Source of the DNA: Andrena cerasifolii
Lineage: Eukaryota; Arthropoda; Insecta; Hymenoptera; Andrenidae
Assembly: GCF_050908995.1 (NCBI RefSeq)
Contig: NC_135122.1
Span: forward strand, 12,254,501-12,318,500
DNA: 64,000 nucleotides
Direction: 5' to 3'
The notes under the pieces are model-generated. The model was not told the origin of the DNA. It worked only from the letters and a program-made list of their open reading frames with translations, and searched no databases. Both the position numbers and the translations under genes were made by a program. Below are positions 41,701 to 52,191 of the stretch, piece after piece. How positions within the stretch are numbered: the first letter of the stretch is position 1; each line of letters starts with the position of its first letter.

Positions 41701-44700
41701 CCGAGAAAGAAGAAAGCGCAAAGACCAGGACCGAAGGGTGGCAGAGTGGGGCGGAGATGGGTCGTAGAATGGAGAAGGTGGAAGTACCTACTCTAATAAA
41801 TTTACGACCTAAAATGGTTAAGCCGCGTTAGCCCTGTTCTTTATATTTCCGCGCGAGAGAGGGATGAAGAGGTTGTGGGAGAAGGCACCACCAGTCACCA
41901 GCCGCGGAGACGCTCTTCTTCTGGAGGAAGGAGGACAGAACGAGCCTGGTGTAGGCGACGGGCATCGTTACAGAGAGGAAGAAGACAGGGAGGAAGCGTG
42001 GGGGCGAAAGAGAGAAGGGAGACAAGACGAGAAGAAGTGGATATATAAGAGATACGAAGGGAAATTCGCTTATTTTCCCATCATTTCGACGTGGCATCTT
42101 GTCCACGGCCTTTCCTCATCCACGCAGCCAGGAAAGAAAATTGCTTCTCGTCCTCGAGAGCGGAATATCGTCCTGATGAGCCCGGGAATGCCTCGATATC
42201 CGCTTCCCCCTCAACTGTAGCCCTCGTCTCTTCTCAGCCTCACCGATGTCATCCCACCTAGGCTGCCTTCATTCCTTCCACCTGGCTTTTCGGCTGTTTC
42301 TCTTTCGTTTCTCCTTCACCCGCGTAGACGGGACATTCAATTTGTTCGTTATTTATTATTCGAACGCGACACTGCTCGTCTCGTTGCAGCGAGAAGCTTG
42401 CCGAGGGCGGAGAGGGTGGCGCGGGGTTAAGATGGGCCGGGAGAATTCAGGGAGTTAAGCGGGAAATTATAGAGTGAATTACATAATAAAACGAGGTAGA
42501 GAGAAATGCTCTCTGGTCGACGGCGAGACGAAACACAAGCGTCGAAGACGGGACGCTGTGTGTATGCGGCCTGCTTGGGGAGGTGTAGGCGCGCGAGCGC
42601 ACGGGGCCGCGTCTCGTCACAGGCCGCCGGAGACGAAGAGGATATTCGACGCGACGGAAGTCTTGCTGGGAAATCCGATTTCAGGATCTGCAGATTCTCG
42701 CGAAATCTGATTGGTTTAGTTGTTGTATCCTGGTATCGCGCCAATGAAATAGCTGTGTAAACGATAGGAATTCCTCTGTCGCGTGTCCCGGCACCCATTA
42801 GCCTGTATTTTATACGATGAATTTTCGAGCACGTCCCGCGACCATTAATAAGCCGCAGTGAAGCCACAATGTTTCGCATAAAGCCGGATCCAGACTTGAA
42901 TGCGTATACGTTGAGCAGGCTGAGAGCGCACGAATGACGCATGCGGAGAGGTCGAAAGTGTCATTGTGTCTTTCTTCGTCAACTTCTGTGCTTAGCTTAG
43001 CCCACTCCACAGTCGTAAAGATGGTGTGATTAGCTAAATAAACTTACAGCTCAACCCTCCGAGTCATCCTGTTTACCAATACAGGGTGATTTTCCAGCGA
43101 CGCCTGGTACCCCGTAGCGAGGACAACCCCCCGCAGTGGCTCACCGAATTTTATGGGTTTCGACCCTTGAAACGGTTGGAATACCATTAAAAAGTCAGAA
43201 ATGTCCAGGAGTTTCTCATCAGATCTTTGCGAAAACGACGTCAATTGATTCCGTATGTTTCGCCGATGAAACTAACACCAAGAACGACGTAATTCGAACC
43301 ATAATGAAGGAAATTTCATGAAAAATTGATTTATATCATTTTAAGCTGAATTCGTTAAAAATAGTCTCGTGTGATTTTTCAACACAACATCGAGTCGGTC
43401 AGGCTGTATGAATTAAGAACAATGCAGGGTGTAGTGAAGAAAAGAAAGACAAATTATTTAGTAAAATAAAGTTTTAAAGTCTATCATAGGGTAAGTCGCG
43501 GAGAGATGGCCCACTTTTTTTTAAAATAATCAGTACACCGTGAATTTAGTAGTTTTATAAAGGACAGAAATATATTTGCAAGGGGAAATACAGTTAGATA
43601 AATAATATAAAATTGAATTAAAAAAATAATCATAAATTTAAAAAAAATAAAATAAAATTGCAATCTATGCGAAGTCTGGATCCGGCTTAAGCGTGACGAT
43701 GTGACTTTATCGAGGCTGAAGAGGGATACCCTCGACCTGACCGATCGTTCGCGGTACTACCATCGATGGATCCCTCCGTCTCGTTCCCATTGCCACTCGT
43801 GCACGGACACACTCAATAGGGCCTATCGGCGTGTCTCCGCGGCGCTGAATAATTCATAAGGCGAGAGAAGCCAACAGCCGATACTTATCGCGATAGATTT
43901 TAGCGGGCTGCCAACAGCAGCCATGTTACAATAAAGAAATCAACATGGCCGACCCGTCCCTTTCATCCCTCTTCGCCTCGTTACGGCTGCCGTTCTTGCT
44001 CGCCCTTCTTGCCCGGGTCCACACCTTGGCGGAGCGCCGTCACTTCGCTCACTTTCGATTTCGCCCCGCAGCCACGTTACCCTCTTGATGTCGAAGAAGG
44101 GTGGTCCCCGCACGGACTCACCCTTCTTACCTCCTTTTCTTGCCCCGCGCTGCCTCCAGAGGTGGACCGCCCCGCCCAGAGAGAGACATTTCCTCCTTTC
44201 GAGGGGTTGCTCGACAAAGGCCGAGCAAAGGAGCGAACTCGAAGAAACGGACGGGACAGACGAAGAGAGGAATAACGATAGAGCGGTAGGGCCAGTGATG
44301 CAACGAAACGAGAGGGACGATGGCCCGAAGAAAAGTAGCGGCAAGGGAGCGCCTGAGACGGCTGAAGGAAGGAATGTTTGCAGAAGGAAGAGAGATGGAG
44401 GATAAGGGAGGTTTGGCTGCCACTTTTCTCGCCTCGCAACTCCATTCTCCTGGCCACCCTCGGTTTAGGGGTTGCCTCTCTCCCTTTCGAACTCCCCGTG
44501 GATCCTCCTCCTCGTTTCTTCCCGTGTAGTAAAAATTTCCCGACTCACTGGCCCCGCGTTGTGCGCCGGTCCTCGCGTCTTCTACCCCCAATTTCGCGCG
44601 AGCTGAACCGCGACCTCCGGATTGCGTTCACGCTTCCGCCTCGTTTTGCTCGCCTCGGGACGTCTCTTATTAGAAGCTAAGGAGAAGTCCGATGTATTTT

Positions 44701-46039
44701 AGATTGTTCGTTAATTATGTAGGAAAGTTGAACTAACGTGTGATGTTTCTCTCGTTCCAGGTGTGGTTTCAGAACAGACGAGCAAAATGGCGCAGACAGG
44801 AGAAGATGGAAGCAGCGAGACTCGGGCTCAGCGAGTACCACCACGCTGCCAATATGAGGTAATTCTCGTGAGAATTATACAAACCTTGCTCGTCCTTTTT
44901 GCTCAAGGTAATCGTAACACCCTGTCTTTCTCACAGAAACGTAGCTGGCCCAGCTCTGGGTCTGCCAGGAGATCCTTGGCTCACTCCTCCAGGGCTATTA
45001 AGCGCTCTTCCTGGCTTCCTGGCTGCTCCCCACTCGGGATATCCCAGTTATCTAACGTCCCCGAGACGACTGCCGTCGCCGCCGAACGTAGCCGCCGTTG
45101 GAAATGTCGTTTCTGGTAAGATCTTCGTCCTAATAATGTTTCCTCGATAGTCTGATACTCGATACTCGAGAGAATAGCGAACTAACAAGGGAAGATCCCG
45201 AACCGAATTAGAAAAACATTGCTCGTTGTGCAGCTTAAGGCACCTTACAATGGGATCCAAAAGTTCTTCGATTGTCGCGGAGCACAGTTCCGCAATACAA
45301 CAATAGTTGAAATTATATATAAAAAAATATGGATTATACTGTTTTATAATTATTTAAACATCCAGTTCAGATTTCACGTGAAAACCCGAATTTTAGAAAA
45401 CATTATTCATATTTTTGTTTATAATTCTTTTCTAAATGTTTAAACAATCGATAAAACTTTTACGATTTGATAAATCTAATTAAAAGAAGTAACTTTTGTC
45501 TTGAAACTTTTTTTCTATCTCTGACGGATTGTGTGTTATAAAATAAAATCGAAAAATAGCCGAATCTTCAGGGGTAAATTTCACCCCCTTAGAGTGATTT
45601 TGGGCAGCGAAAAAAATTGCGTTGTAATCAGCAAGAAATCCCCTACAAATCCACAAAGTTTCAGAATTTTTTGAATTTTCGGGTTCGGGATCTTCCCTTG
45701 TAAGCCACGTGCATTGTCGCTCGAGATGATTGCAAGTACTATCGGTCGATATTAACTAGGGCATTCGCGAAACATCGAAATGCTAGAATACCAAATCGTT
45801 TGGCATACAGTAATAGTGATTCTTCTTCAATGATCCGTAGGATGTTTACGCAGAAACTATCCGTTTTGTCGACAGGAGCCCTAAGCGCGGGGATGACGAG
45901 TATAGGGAACGGAGGGCACGTTCCAGCAGCGCCTCCAAGTCCGCCGGGCCACGATCCACGCACCACCAGCATCCAGGCTCTGAGAATGCGAGCCAAAGAG
46001 CACGTCGAGAGCATCACCAAAGGGTTGCAGATGGTCTGA
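12822..46039 (+). CDS. Rx: Rx retinal homeobox transcription factor, whole gene (5 coding exons)
   Basis: Joining 12822-12996, 26406-26638, 44761-44858, 44937-45115 and 45876-46039 gives 849 nt, or 282 residues plus a TGA stop. Seen in the protein: an octapeptide HSIDAILGL at residues 29-37; a basic run KKKHRR leading into a homeodomain at residues 91-150 with F98 (HD 8), W138 (HD 48), Q140 (HD 50) and N141 (HD 51); a Pro/Leu-rich segment containing GDPWLTPPGLL; and an OAR motif SIQALRMRAKEHVESITKG at residues 260-278. This combination is diagnostic of the Rx/Rax family, nuclear DNA-binding proteins of anterior brain and eye development that bind TAAT-type sites. At 282 residues it is far shorter than Drosophila Rx (roughly 900) and nearer vertebrate Rax (about 340). 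The introns are 13.4 kb, 18.1 kb, 78 bp and 760 bp. A further untranslated upstream exon cannot be excluded. Confidence 0.95.
12997..26405 (+). other. Rx intron 1 (13.4 kb)
   Basis: GT (12997) to AG (26405). No exon of another gene is recognisable on either strand. Short ORFs are shadows or low-complexity reading frames. The intron holds a long CT tract at 20666-20745, one perfect paired-class palindrome TAATCGAATTA at 16473-16483, and perfect short hairpins at 17844-17874 and elsewhere. Many TAATTA/ATTAAT words could be homeodomain sites, but I cannot show conservation. Confidence 0.9.
20666..20745. repeat. (CT)n microsatellite with CCCT interruption, Rx intron 1
   Basis: About 80 bp of CT repeat interrupted by CCCTCCCTCC near 20714-20723. 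It is the longest simple repeat in the window. Confidence 0.95.
26406..26638 (+). CDS. Rx: Rx coding exon 2 (homeodomain residues 1-46)
   Basis: The acceptor is TTCCAG at 26400-26405. The split codon G|GT gives Gly59, followed by an acidic, Gly-rich linker and the basic KKKHRRNR start of the homeodomain. The homeodomain includes the Rx-typical stretch TTFTTYQLHELERAF and SHYPDVYSREELAMKVNLPE. The exon stops after Gln136 (homeodomain position 46) at the donor CAG|GTGAGT, phase 0. Splitting the homeobox between positions 46 and 47 is a well-known ancestral intron position of paired-class genes. Confidence 0.97.
32100..32117. repeat. (TA)n microsatellite
   Basis: Nine TA units in Rx intron 2. 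Confidence 0.9.
32689..32705. repeat. (AG)n microsatellite
   Basis: A short AG tract in Rx intron 2. A similar one lies near 36117-36142. Confidence 0.9.
40720..41355 (+). mobile_element. TIR element copy A, in Rx intron 2
   Basis: The left terminus GGAGAGAGCGGGGACAAAAG at 40720 matches the reverse complement of the right terminus (41331-41355) apart from small differences. Subterminal words of the form GGACRAARGTAAC recur at 40930 and 40952, with inverted copies near the right end. No transposase is seen, so it is non-autonomous. Bases 41161-41340 are about 94% identical to the reverse complement of 52205-52384, which shows a shared family with copy B. The target duplication is unclear. Confidence 0.8.
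42882..43687. mobile_element. TIR element with TAA target duplication (PIF/Harbinger-like), in Rx intron 2
   Basis: Perfect 16-bp inverted termini AGCCGGATCCAGACTT lie at 42882-42897 and 43672-43687. They are flanked by direct TAA repeats at 42879-42881 and 43688-43690. A 3-bp TWA duplication is the hallmark of PIF/Harbinger elements. The 806-bp body has no transposase. It contains a possible terminus of a second element (GGGTAAGTCGCGGAGAGATG from 43489) and may therefore be composite. Confidence 0.75.
44761..44858 (+). CDS. Rx: Rx coding exon 3 (homeodomain recognition helix end)
   Basis: A pyrimidine-rich acceptor (TTTCTCTCGTTCCAG) precedes VWFQNRRAKWRRQEKMEAAR. This completes the homeodomain with Q50 and N51 of the recognition helix, and continues into LGLSEYHHAANMR. 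The exon ends ATGAG|GTAATT, phase 2, and the Arg169 codon AG|A is finished by exon 4. Confidence 0.96.
44937..45115 (+). CDS. Rx: Rx coding exon 4 (Pro/Leu-rich region)
   Basis: The acceptor TTTCTCACAG is followed by residues 170-228. These include GLPGDPWLTPPGLLSALPGF and PSYLTSPRRLPSPP, a hydrophobic Pro-rich segment C-terminal to the homeodomain that resembles insect Rx proteins as I know them. The donor is TCTG|GTAAGA, phase 1. The intron between exons 3 and 4 is only 78 bp, in contrast to the two giant upstream introns. Confidence 0.93.
45116..45875 (+). other. Rx intron 4, mostly transposon-derived
   Basis: 760 bp with GTAAGA donor and GACAG acceptor. A TIR element occupies 45185-45701, about two thirds of the intron. 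Only about 70 bp of original-looking intron remains on the donor side and about 170 bp on the acceptor side. Confidence 0.85.
45185..45701. mobile_element. TIR element (517 bp) inside Rx intron 4
   Basis: Perfect 20-bp inverted termini ACAAGGGAAGATCCCGAACC lie at 45185-45204 and 45682-45701, with similar bases continuing just outside (CTA/CTT). The interior is AT-rich and non-coding. No clear target duplication. It is a MITE by size and structure; the superfamily is not assigned. Confidence 0.8.
45876..46039 (+). CDS. Rx: Rx terminal coding exon 5 (OAR motif and stop)
   Basis: The acceptor is TTTTGTCGACAG. The split codon G|GA gives Gly229, then ALSAGMTSIGNG, a Pro-rich stretch, and the OAR motif (residues 260-278). 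The protein ends LQMV followed by TGA at 46037-46039. OAR is a C-terminal motif shared by Otp, Aristaless and Rax, known to modulate transactivation. Its position at the extreme C-terminus is normal for the family. Confidence 0.95.
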
Positions 46040-48385
46040 AGTTTAACGTACAACCGAGGAGGGCTACACACCGCGTTCGACAGCGCCGTAGCCACGCTCT
46101 TAACACCGCCGGCGTGACCAGAAGCGAAGCAACTCTACCTTCCACCCTTCGAACCCCGAGGAATGCCGGAGTAACAGAGCAGACAGAACCGACAAACGCG
46201 TCCTCCCGTCACCTCTTCCCCGGTGGGTGGACCACACGGACACGTTCTATTCCAGTGTGACGTTTTATCGGTTATCGAACACGATGAAAAGTACAAGGAC
46301 TCTAGCGACGAGACACGGGCGATCATTGTTCGAGGCTAATTTCAGCGGTAATCGAGAACCAGAGGCTGGCTTCTGCTTCGGTTATTACCTGACTGAGTGG
46401 TAGACGAGATTTGTAGTATCGTTCTTCGATACGCGGGAGGAGCCACATGTTCGTTCGAGTTCTCGGTGGCAGAGAGACACGGAGTCCGTTCCGGGATGAT
46501 CAGCTTGGTGCCGCGTACTATAGTTCACGGAAATAGTGCAATAAGGGAGAAGGTTAGAGGCGCGTAGAGACTTTTTGTATCGTCACGAAGGGAGAGTAGA
46601 TTTAAAATCCCAAAGACAAGTTCCGTTCGGTGGGCTCGAGTTGTCCGAGCTACGACGGACCACCCCCCTCTTTAACTTCCTGAACGGTACAGCTCAGTAA
46701 GTAATGTATTGCATATAGTTTTAAACAGAGGCGAAAGTCGATTCTCGCGGAAGCTTGGAAGAGAGTACTCTTACGAGATGGATGTTATTTTACGCGCGTC
46801 CGGGAACGGAGAAGAATGCGGAGCGTTTGAGGGTCGGCTCGAAAAGTGAACGTTGCTGGATCTAACACGTTAGCTCGTGGCCATCACTACCCTTAGAGAA
46901 ATTAAAGTGTTAAATCGTGCCATCTCGGTAAAGAGAACTGGATAACCGCCTTTCCACAGAGTTACACATCGTCGGACCAATCATTCGCGATTAATAAGAA
47001 CATTTCAGTTGAACTCTGGCTAACGTGTTAACCGATCGAGTGTCTGAGACAATCGCGCCTGGATGCACACAGAGGAGCATCGGATTGCAACCCTGTTGTT
47101 CGTGATGAAGTGAAACGATTTCGCTCGTGGAGACACGCGACGTATAATGTTACTTGCCAAGGCCACGAGCCATGTTCAGATCATGGAGTTAAGAGTGCGC
47201 ACCATGCTTTCGACTCGATTTCCAGGTAGACGTCTCAAAGAGTGAAACTCGATCGAAAGTTACTACCCCCGAGTCAAAGTTCTTCAAAATTTCGAGTCCA
47301 TCAGCTGGCATTCTTAACACGATCAACAGCCACGAGATGTGCTTTGAGCGCGTGCTCTGAACACGGTTCCACGAATCAAACTGTGCTGATGAACGACCAA
47401 GCAAGACCTTTCGCATAGGAATGGGATGCCACTCGATCGAATCGGTCGGTGCAAGATAAACACACAAAACGATCTATCTCGAGCGAAATAAATTGGTACA
47501 AACTGCGAAGGGTCAACGACCCAGCCGAACGATCGTTCTCTCCGCGAACTGCTGCCGAATCCGATATACGATTAGCATGATTTATTTGGTAATCATGTAC
47601 CTCGAATAGAAGCGAGAGATCGAGAGATGCGTCAGGTGAATGAGAGCACTGGCACGTGTGTTTAGCAGCGACACGTGTCACTCGTCTGTATCAGACAGCA
47701 GAATTCGCGAAACGAGGAAAATTGGCTGTCGCGTGAATTTTCATCTGTTTTTTGGTACAGGGGCGTGTGTCACGCAGCCCTCTGTTCAACGAAGCGATTT
47801 CTCCCGGAATTCGTTAGCCGAACGAGGCGTATCGCTGCTGGATCGAGCCTCGTGGTTTCCGAGAGACTAGATAAATATCTCTTGTAGCATATAGATTCCA
47901 AGGTACAGAGGCGGAGGCAGACGCATTTTGACATACACAATATTCTGCAGTATTAATACGTTAAGGTGAAAAATTGTGCATAGTTACGTAATAAACGACT
48001 ACCGGTACGCGGATCTGTAAGCTCGGGAGCGGACTGGCGCTGCGAACGAAAGAGGTGGGAGTGTTTGGATGAAAGGAGGAACAGAAATGGTGACTTCGAG
48101 GTCACTGGAACGTTTCGCATCGAGGGAGGAAGGGTGAAAGTGTACCTATCCTATCTTACCACCTCTTTACTTTATTTCACTTGGACACTCGTGTTTCACC
48201 TTTCTTAACGAAGTCACACGATCAAGTAGCTTTAGAGTCGATCCACTTGCGCCAGTCAGCTCCCAAGCTGGTCGAAGGAGAGCAAGTAGAGGGTGAAGAC
48301 AGAGCGTAGACAGTTACCCACCCCCGAACGTCTATTTGTATATATACCTGCTCGTGATAAAATAAAATTTGATGTACATATTTAA
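46040..48385 (+). other. putative Rx 3' UTR
   Basis: This non-coding stretch follows the Rx stop codon. Candidate AATAAA signals lie at 47990-47995 and 48361-48366. The latter is close to two Pumilio-type words, TGTATATA (48337-48344) and TGTACATA (48373-48380). The true cleavage site cannot be fixed from sequence alone, so the end is a guess based on the last good signal. Confidence 0.45.
48361..48366 (+). terminator. candidate poly(A) signal for Rx
   Basis: An AATAAA hexamer about 2.3 kb after the Rx stop codon, in a local AT-rich stretch. An alternative AATAAA lies at 47990-47995. Transcript data would be needed to choose between them. Confidence 0.4.
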
Positions 48386-50745
48386 TCATACCACACGTCG
48401 TTTCAAGAGTCGACCTCCCTGTTCGAAATAAAACCACGAAACAGCCCCGACGAAATTCGCTCGTCTTACAAAACTCCTCAGCGAAACGTCCTTTCTCTAC
48501 AGCTTCAAACGGTCCTTCTTCGACGGGGATCACGTCCAGATCGGTCTTTTCCCGCAGCACCGCTCAACTATTTCGTCCGCCACGTGCACGCGTTAATAGC
48601 GCGGCGAGACGCGGAGATAATATCCTCCCGCAGAACGGGGTTCGATGGAAACGCGGGGGAGGGTTATTGGCGCGCAGCCGCGCGGCTCCACGGATTTTTA
48701 ATTGTTCCGTGCGAGATCGCGCGTATTTGTTAAAGAATTAGCATTTCAAAGAACGATTTCAATTAAGCTTTAATTAATCTCGCTGGGTTGCACCGTGCCG
48801 AGCTGGGGCACCGTGCATCTCGTTATCCGCCTTACTTTCGACTTAATTGAAATCGAAGATCCACCTGGGACAAATTGAAGAAACCGAGATACCGGAGGAA
48901 GGAGAGAGAGAGAGCAGGGTTATTAAAGCAATCGTTCAGGCCACTTGTCCGACATTCTGATCGATACCGCGGACTATTCAGTGAGTTATTCAACGACTAC
49001 GTTTCAGAAAAAAATTGACGGATCAAATGCATTTCATTAAAGCGCAACGTTAAAGTTTGCCACCTTTTAAAAAAACTATTGAACTAAAAGACACGCCACT
49101 CTATATTCGATCGTGAAAGGGTTAATAAAAGAGGGGTGTGCGCGAATATTTCCTCCTCGCCGATGAATCGAATTATATTCGACAAACGCGACTGTCCCCT
49201 TAATCCACCCATCGTTGCTAGAGGACTCTGGTACAAAGGATCGTTTGAAAACCTGTAAAAGCGCATCCACCCACCTCGAAAATTCCCGATCACGGCCAGA
49301 CGCACTGGTTATCTTTTTCGTAGGTGGGGTAGGGTGAGAGGGCAGGGAAAAAGCGGTGTGCTGCGACGGGGCGTGAAAGGATTCGACGTTAACAGCACCA
49401 ACAACGCCGGCCTGCTGGAACAATGCTGCTGAATGGTCCCTGAACGATTAGGTATTCCAATCGTCGCGTTAGGGGTCGCTGTGAAGTGCGGCGGCGGCAG
49501 CGGCGTCGGCGGCGTCGGAGGGTTGGAAGCGGCTGGTGGCGGTAAGAGGGTGGCAGAACTCGCCCAATAAAATGGTAATTCCTGTTTGCCCAAGTTAACC
49601 ATGCGAGCGAGCCTGGAGATTCGAGTCCATGCGTACTCCCTAACTCCAAAGACTAATAATACGTCGAGGGACGGGGAGGGCGCAGGGAGCGGGAGAGACA
49701 GGGGGCTGCCAACAGTGATATAGTTGTAGGGAAGAAGCCGTGAAAGCGGTCGGCGATCTTGAATCCGCTGAGCGGAATTCAAGGCGTCAAGAGCTAGGCG
49801 AACAGCGAAGAATAGAGAGTCCGTGGGCTGGAAAAATAGAGGGAGCTAGTCGGGTAGCCAGAGCCTTTAGAGTGGACTTTGTAGTGTCTGTTGCAGTAAC
49901 AGTTCGGTATTGGGTTCGCTGGCTGGCTCTCGTAGTGACGCGACTTGGAAACGGGCTTTTTAATTACATCTCGCCAAGTTGAAGCTCCGATACAACCGAG
50001 ATTTAGAATTTGTAAATTGTAGAATCGCTATTCGTAGGGATGTTGAATATAAGAAGGTTCTTGTACGGGTGGAGCACGAAATTTGTGCTAGGAAATGACA
50101 TCGCAGGTAATTGATTTTACCTAACTGACCAAGTCACCAATATACATGATGCATCGCGTTACGGAGCGGCGCAGAGATTGGAGGCGGCGAGCAATCTCTT
50201 AAGGGTCGAAATTGGCACGGAAATCGTGGCTTTATTAAATTTGTTTAGGGACAGGTACAAGGGGGTGCAGGGTGGAAGGCGATAAGAGCGGCGGAGGACC
50301 TAAATTCTCAGAGAGCCGACGTCGTCCGTCTAATATTGCTCGATGCCTGGCCTGCCTAACCTTATTGCCTCGACAAAGTAAAGAACCGACAAGAGACCCG
50401 AATAAGACCAGTTTAGGAGACCAACCAGATCAATGAAACACCAAACCAACGGGGCGGAATCCACAAACAGTTCCGAAGACAATTCGGTGGCTACGATGGA
50501 AATGGATACCCCGAGCATTCGGCTGTAACAGGGCCAAAGATCTTCGACCTGATCTTGAAACGGCAACGCTTTGTTTGCCCATTTATCTGTTCACTTTAGT
50601 ACGCACAGGGCACTCGACTTGATATTGAAATCTTTCTCCAAGGACGGAATTAGTTCTGGGTTTGGATAAGACAGATCGGGCAGTACGATAAGGAAAATTG
50701 TCCCGAGCTTACGTCACGAAGACCCATTATCGAGTATAAAAAATC
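48386..50745. other. downstream intergenic DNA, no gene seen
   Basis: The region contains a GCG/GTC-rich stretch around 49488-49540. It also holds an ATTAA-rich, homeodomain-site-like block around 48690-48860 that reads like candidate regulatory DNA. No coding evidence. Confidence 0.55.
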
Positions 50746-50883
50746 TTGCGCGGAAGTTAGGTTGGGTTAGGTTTATTTTTCCTTTGGTACAGTTACAAAG
50801 ATTATACTCCCCATACCAAAGCGGCATCTCAAGAAAACTTCTTATGTAGCCCAATGAACTCTAGTCCCTTTTGCGCGGAAGTT
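50746..50883 (-). mobile_element. 5'-truncated non-LTR retrotransposon insertion with 13-bp target duplication
   Basis: The direct repeat TTGCGCGGAAGTT at 50746-50758 and 50871-50883 flanks a 112-bp insert. On the - strand the insert ends in AAAAATAAACCTAACCCAAC, an A-rich/CCTAA-type tail. One - strand frame is open through the insert (for example LEMPLWYGEYNLCNC). A variable-length target duplication plus a 3' tail and 5' truncation is the signature of target-primed reverse transcription. Confidence 0.7.
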
Positions 50884-52191
50884 TTCGTTCGAAATTGGGG
50901 AGCTCCTTTACCCAACAAATCCAATTACGCGGACAGTCGGCGATAAGTTAAGTCCAGCACATAGGCCTGAACGCAGAACAGAAACTGGAAATAGGCATGG
51001 CGAGAGGAAAAGGAAGAAGGGAGCCAGACGAAGGGGAAGAGCAGGGAGCACAGGTGAGGATGTTCCGGCAACGCCACTCAAGCCGACTATTTAGCATTAT
51101 TAATTAGAGCCAAAGTCATTCTAAGTTGGCAAGTACATAAGCAGAAATAATATTTGCACGGACGTTCATTAGACGGTGGCGTGGCGGAGGGAACGAGATG
51201 GCGCCGCAAACGGGACGGGATTCTCATTAAAATAACCTTGCCTTTCCTACTCGTCAACCCTTCCCTCTCCTACCATGCAGCTTCTGTCGCGGTGGGGCAA
51301 AAAAAAAAAGAGAGGCAGAAGAAGCAAAAAGAAGGAGCAGAAAGAATAAAATGCCGAGAGCGGGGATGAACAAAGTGGACGACCACCACCCCTCTCTCTG
51401 TCCTCCTCCTCTGTCGCCACTTTTCTCCTGTTTAACCCTCCTGAGCAGCGCGTGAGACGTAGACTGCAGAGGAAAAGAGAAGACTGGGGTGGGGAACGGA
51501 CGAAGGAGGAAAGTGGGGGGAGGGGGGGAGAACGAGTTACCGGGGGTAGTTTGGCTACCACTAGGTAACTTAAATGAAAGTCGCGGTTACCCCCTTAACG
51601 CGAAAATACGCTGAGGGAAAATTTCGTTTTTTCACCCTGATTAATGTAATACCCGACGTTGCTGCTGCCACGCTGCTGGCCACGCTAATTGGTCATTCTC
51701 CTGCTCGGCTTTGATTCTCCTCCTCCGTGGTGGTGGCTTCACCACCTGTGCAGCTCCACGGTAAACGCGTGTACCTCGTGTGCACGCGCCAAGGGTCGCC
51801 ATCTCCCGCGGGAATAACTGGAAATAAATTTTCCCCGCATGGCGGATTAAACGGTGCCCACTCGCGAATCCGCGCGCCTCAAGGAAGCGTACTGAACTCC
51901 CGAGGGCACGAATTTCCGCGGAATTTTCATGCTGGACTTGGCAAGAAGTTAAAGCGAGTAATAGCGGGGTAAAAGAGAGAAGATTCTATTTGATTCCACT
52001 TTAAATCGGCATGTGTTTTAGCGGCAACGATTCTTCTACGTTCTCGCGTAGAGCATAGAAGAAGGAAGAATTAGGACATCGGTGATCGCACCAACGCCCC
52101 CATTAAACCCGGGTGGAGCTGACGCGATCACAGATTGCTTCCAGTCGAGCCACTTACGGAGTCTCAGCACTGGAAAGTTAACTCAGTTAGA
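50884..52191. other. downstream intergenic DNA, nothing recognised
   Basis: Purine-rich low-complexity runs around 51297-51350 and 51470-51535 account for the short frames. No gene is recognised. Confidence 0.6.

Larger units (their letters stand above)
26639..44760 (+). other. Rx intron 2 (18.1 kb), interrupting the homeobox
   Basis: GTGAGT donor to TTCCAG acceptor. The intron contains two TIR transposon-like elements (40720-41355 and 42882-43687), GA and TA microsatellites (32689-32705, 32100-32117, about 36117-36142), a second TAATCGAATTA palindrome at 35062-35072, and hairpins at 29334-29353 and 33089-33131. No other gene is recognisable. Confidence 0.9.
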
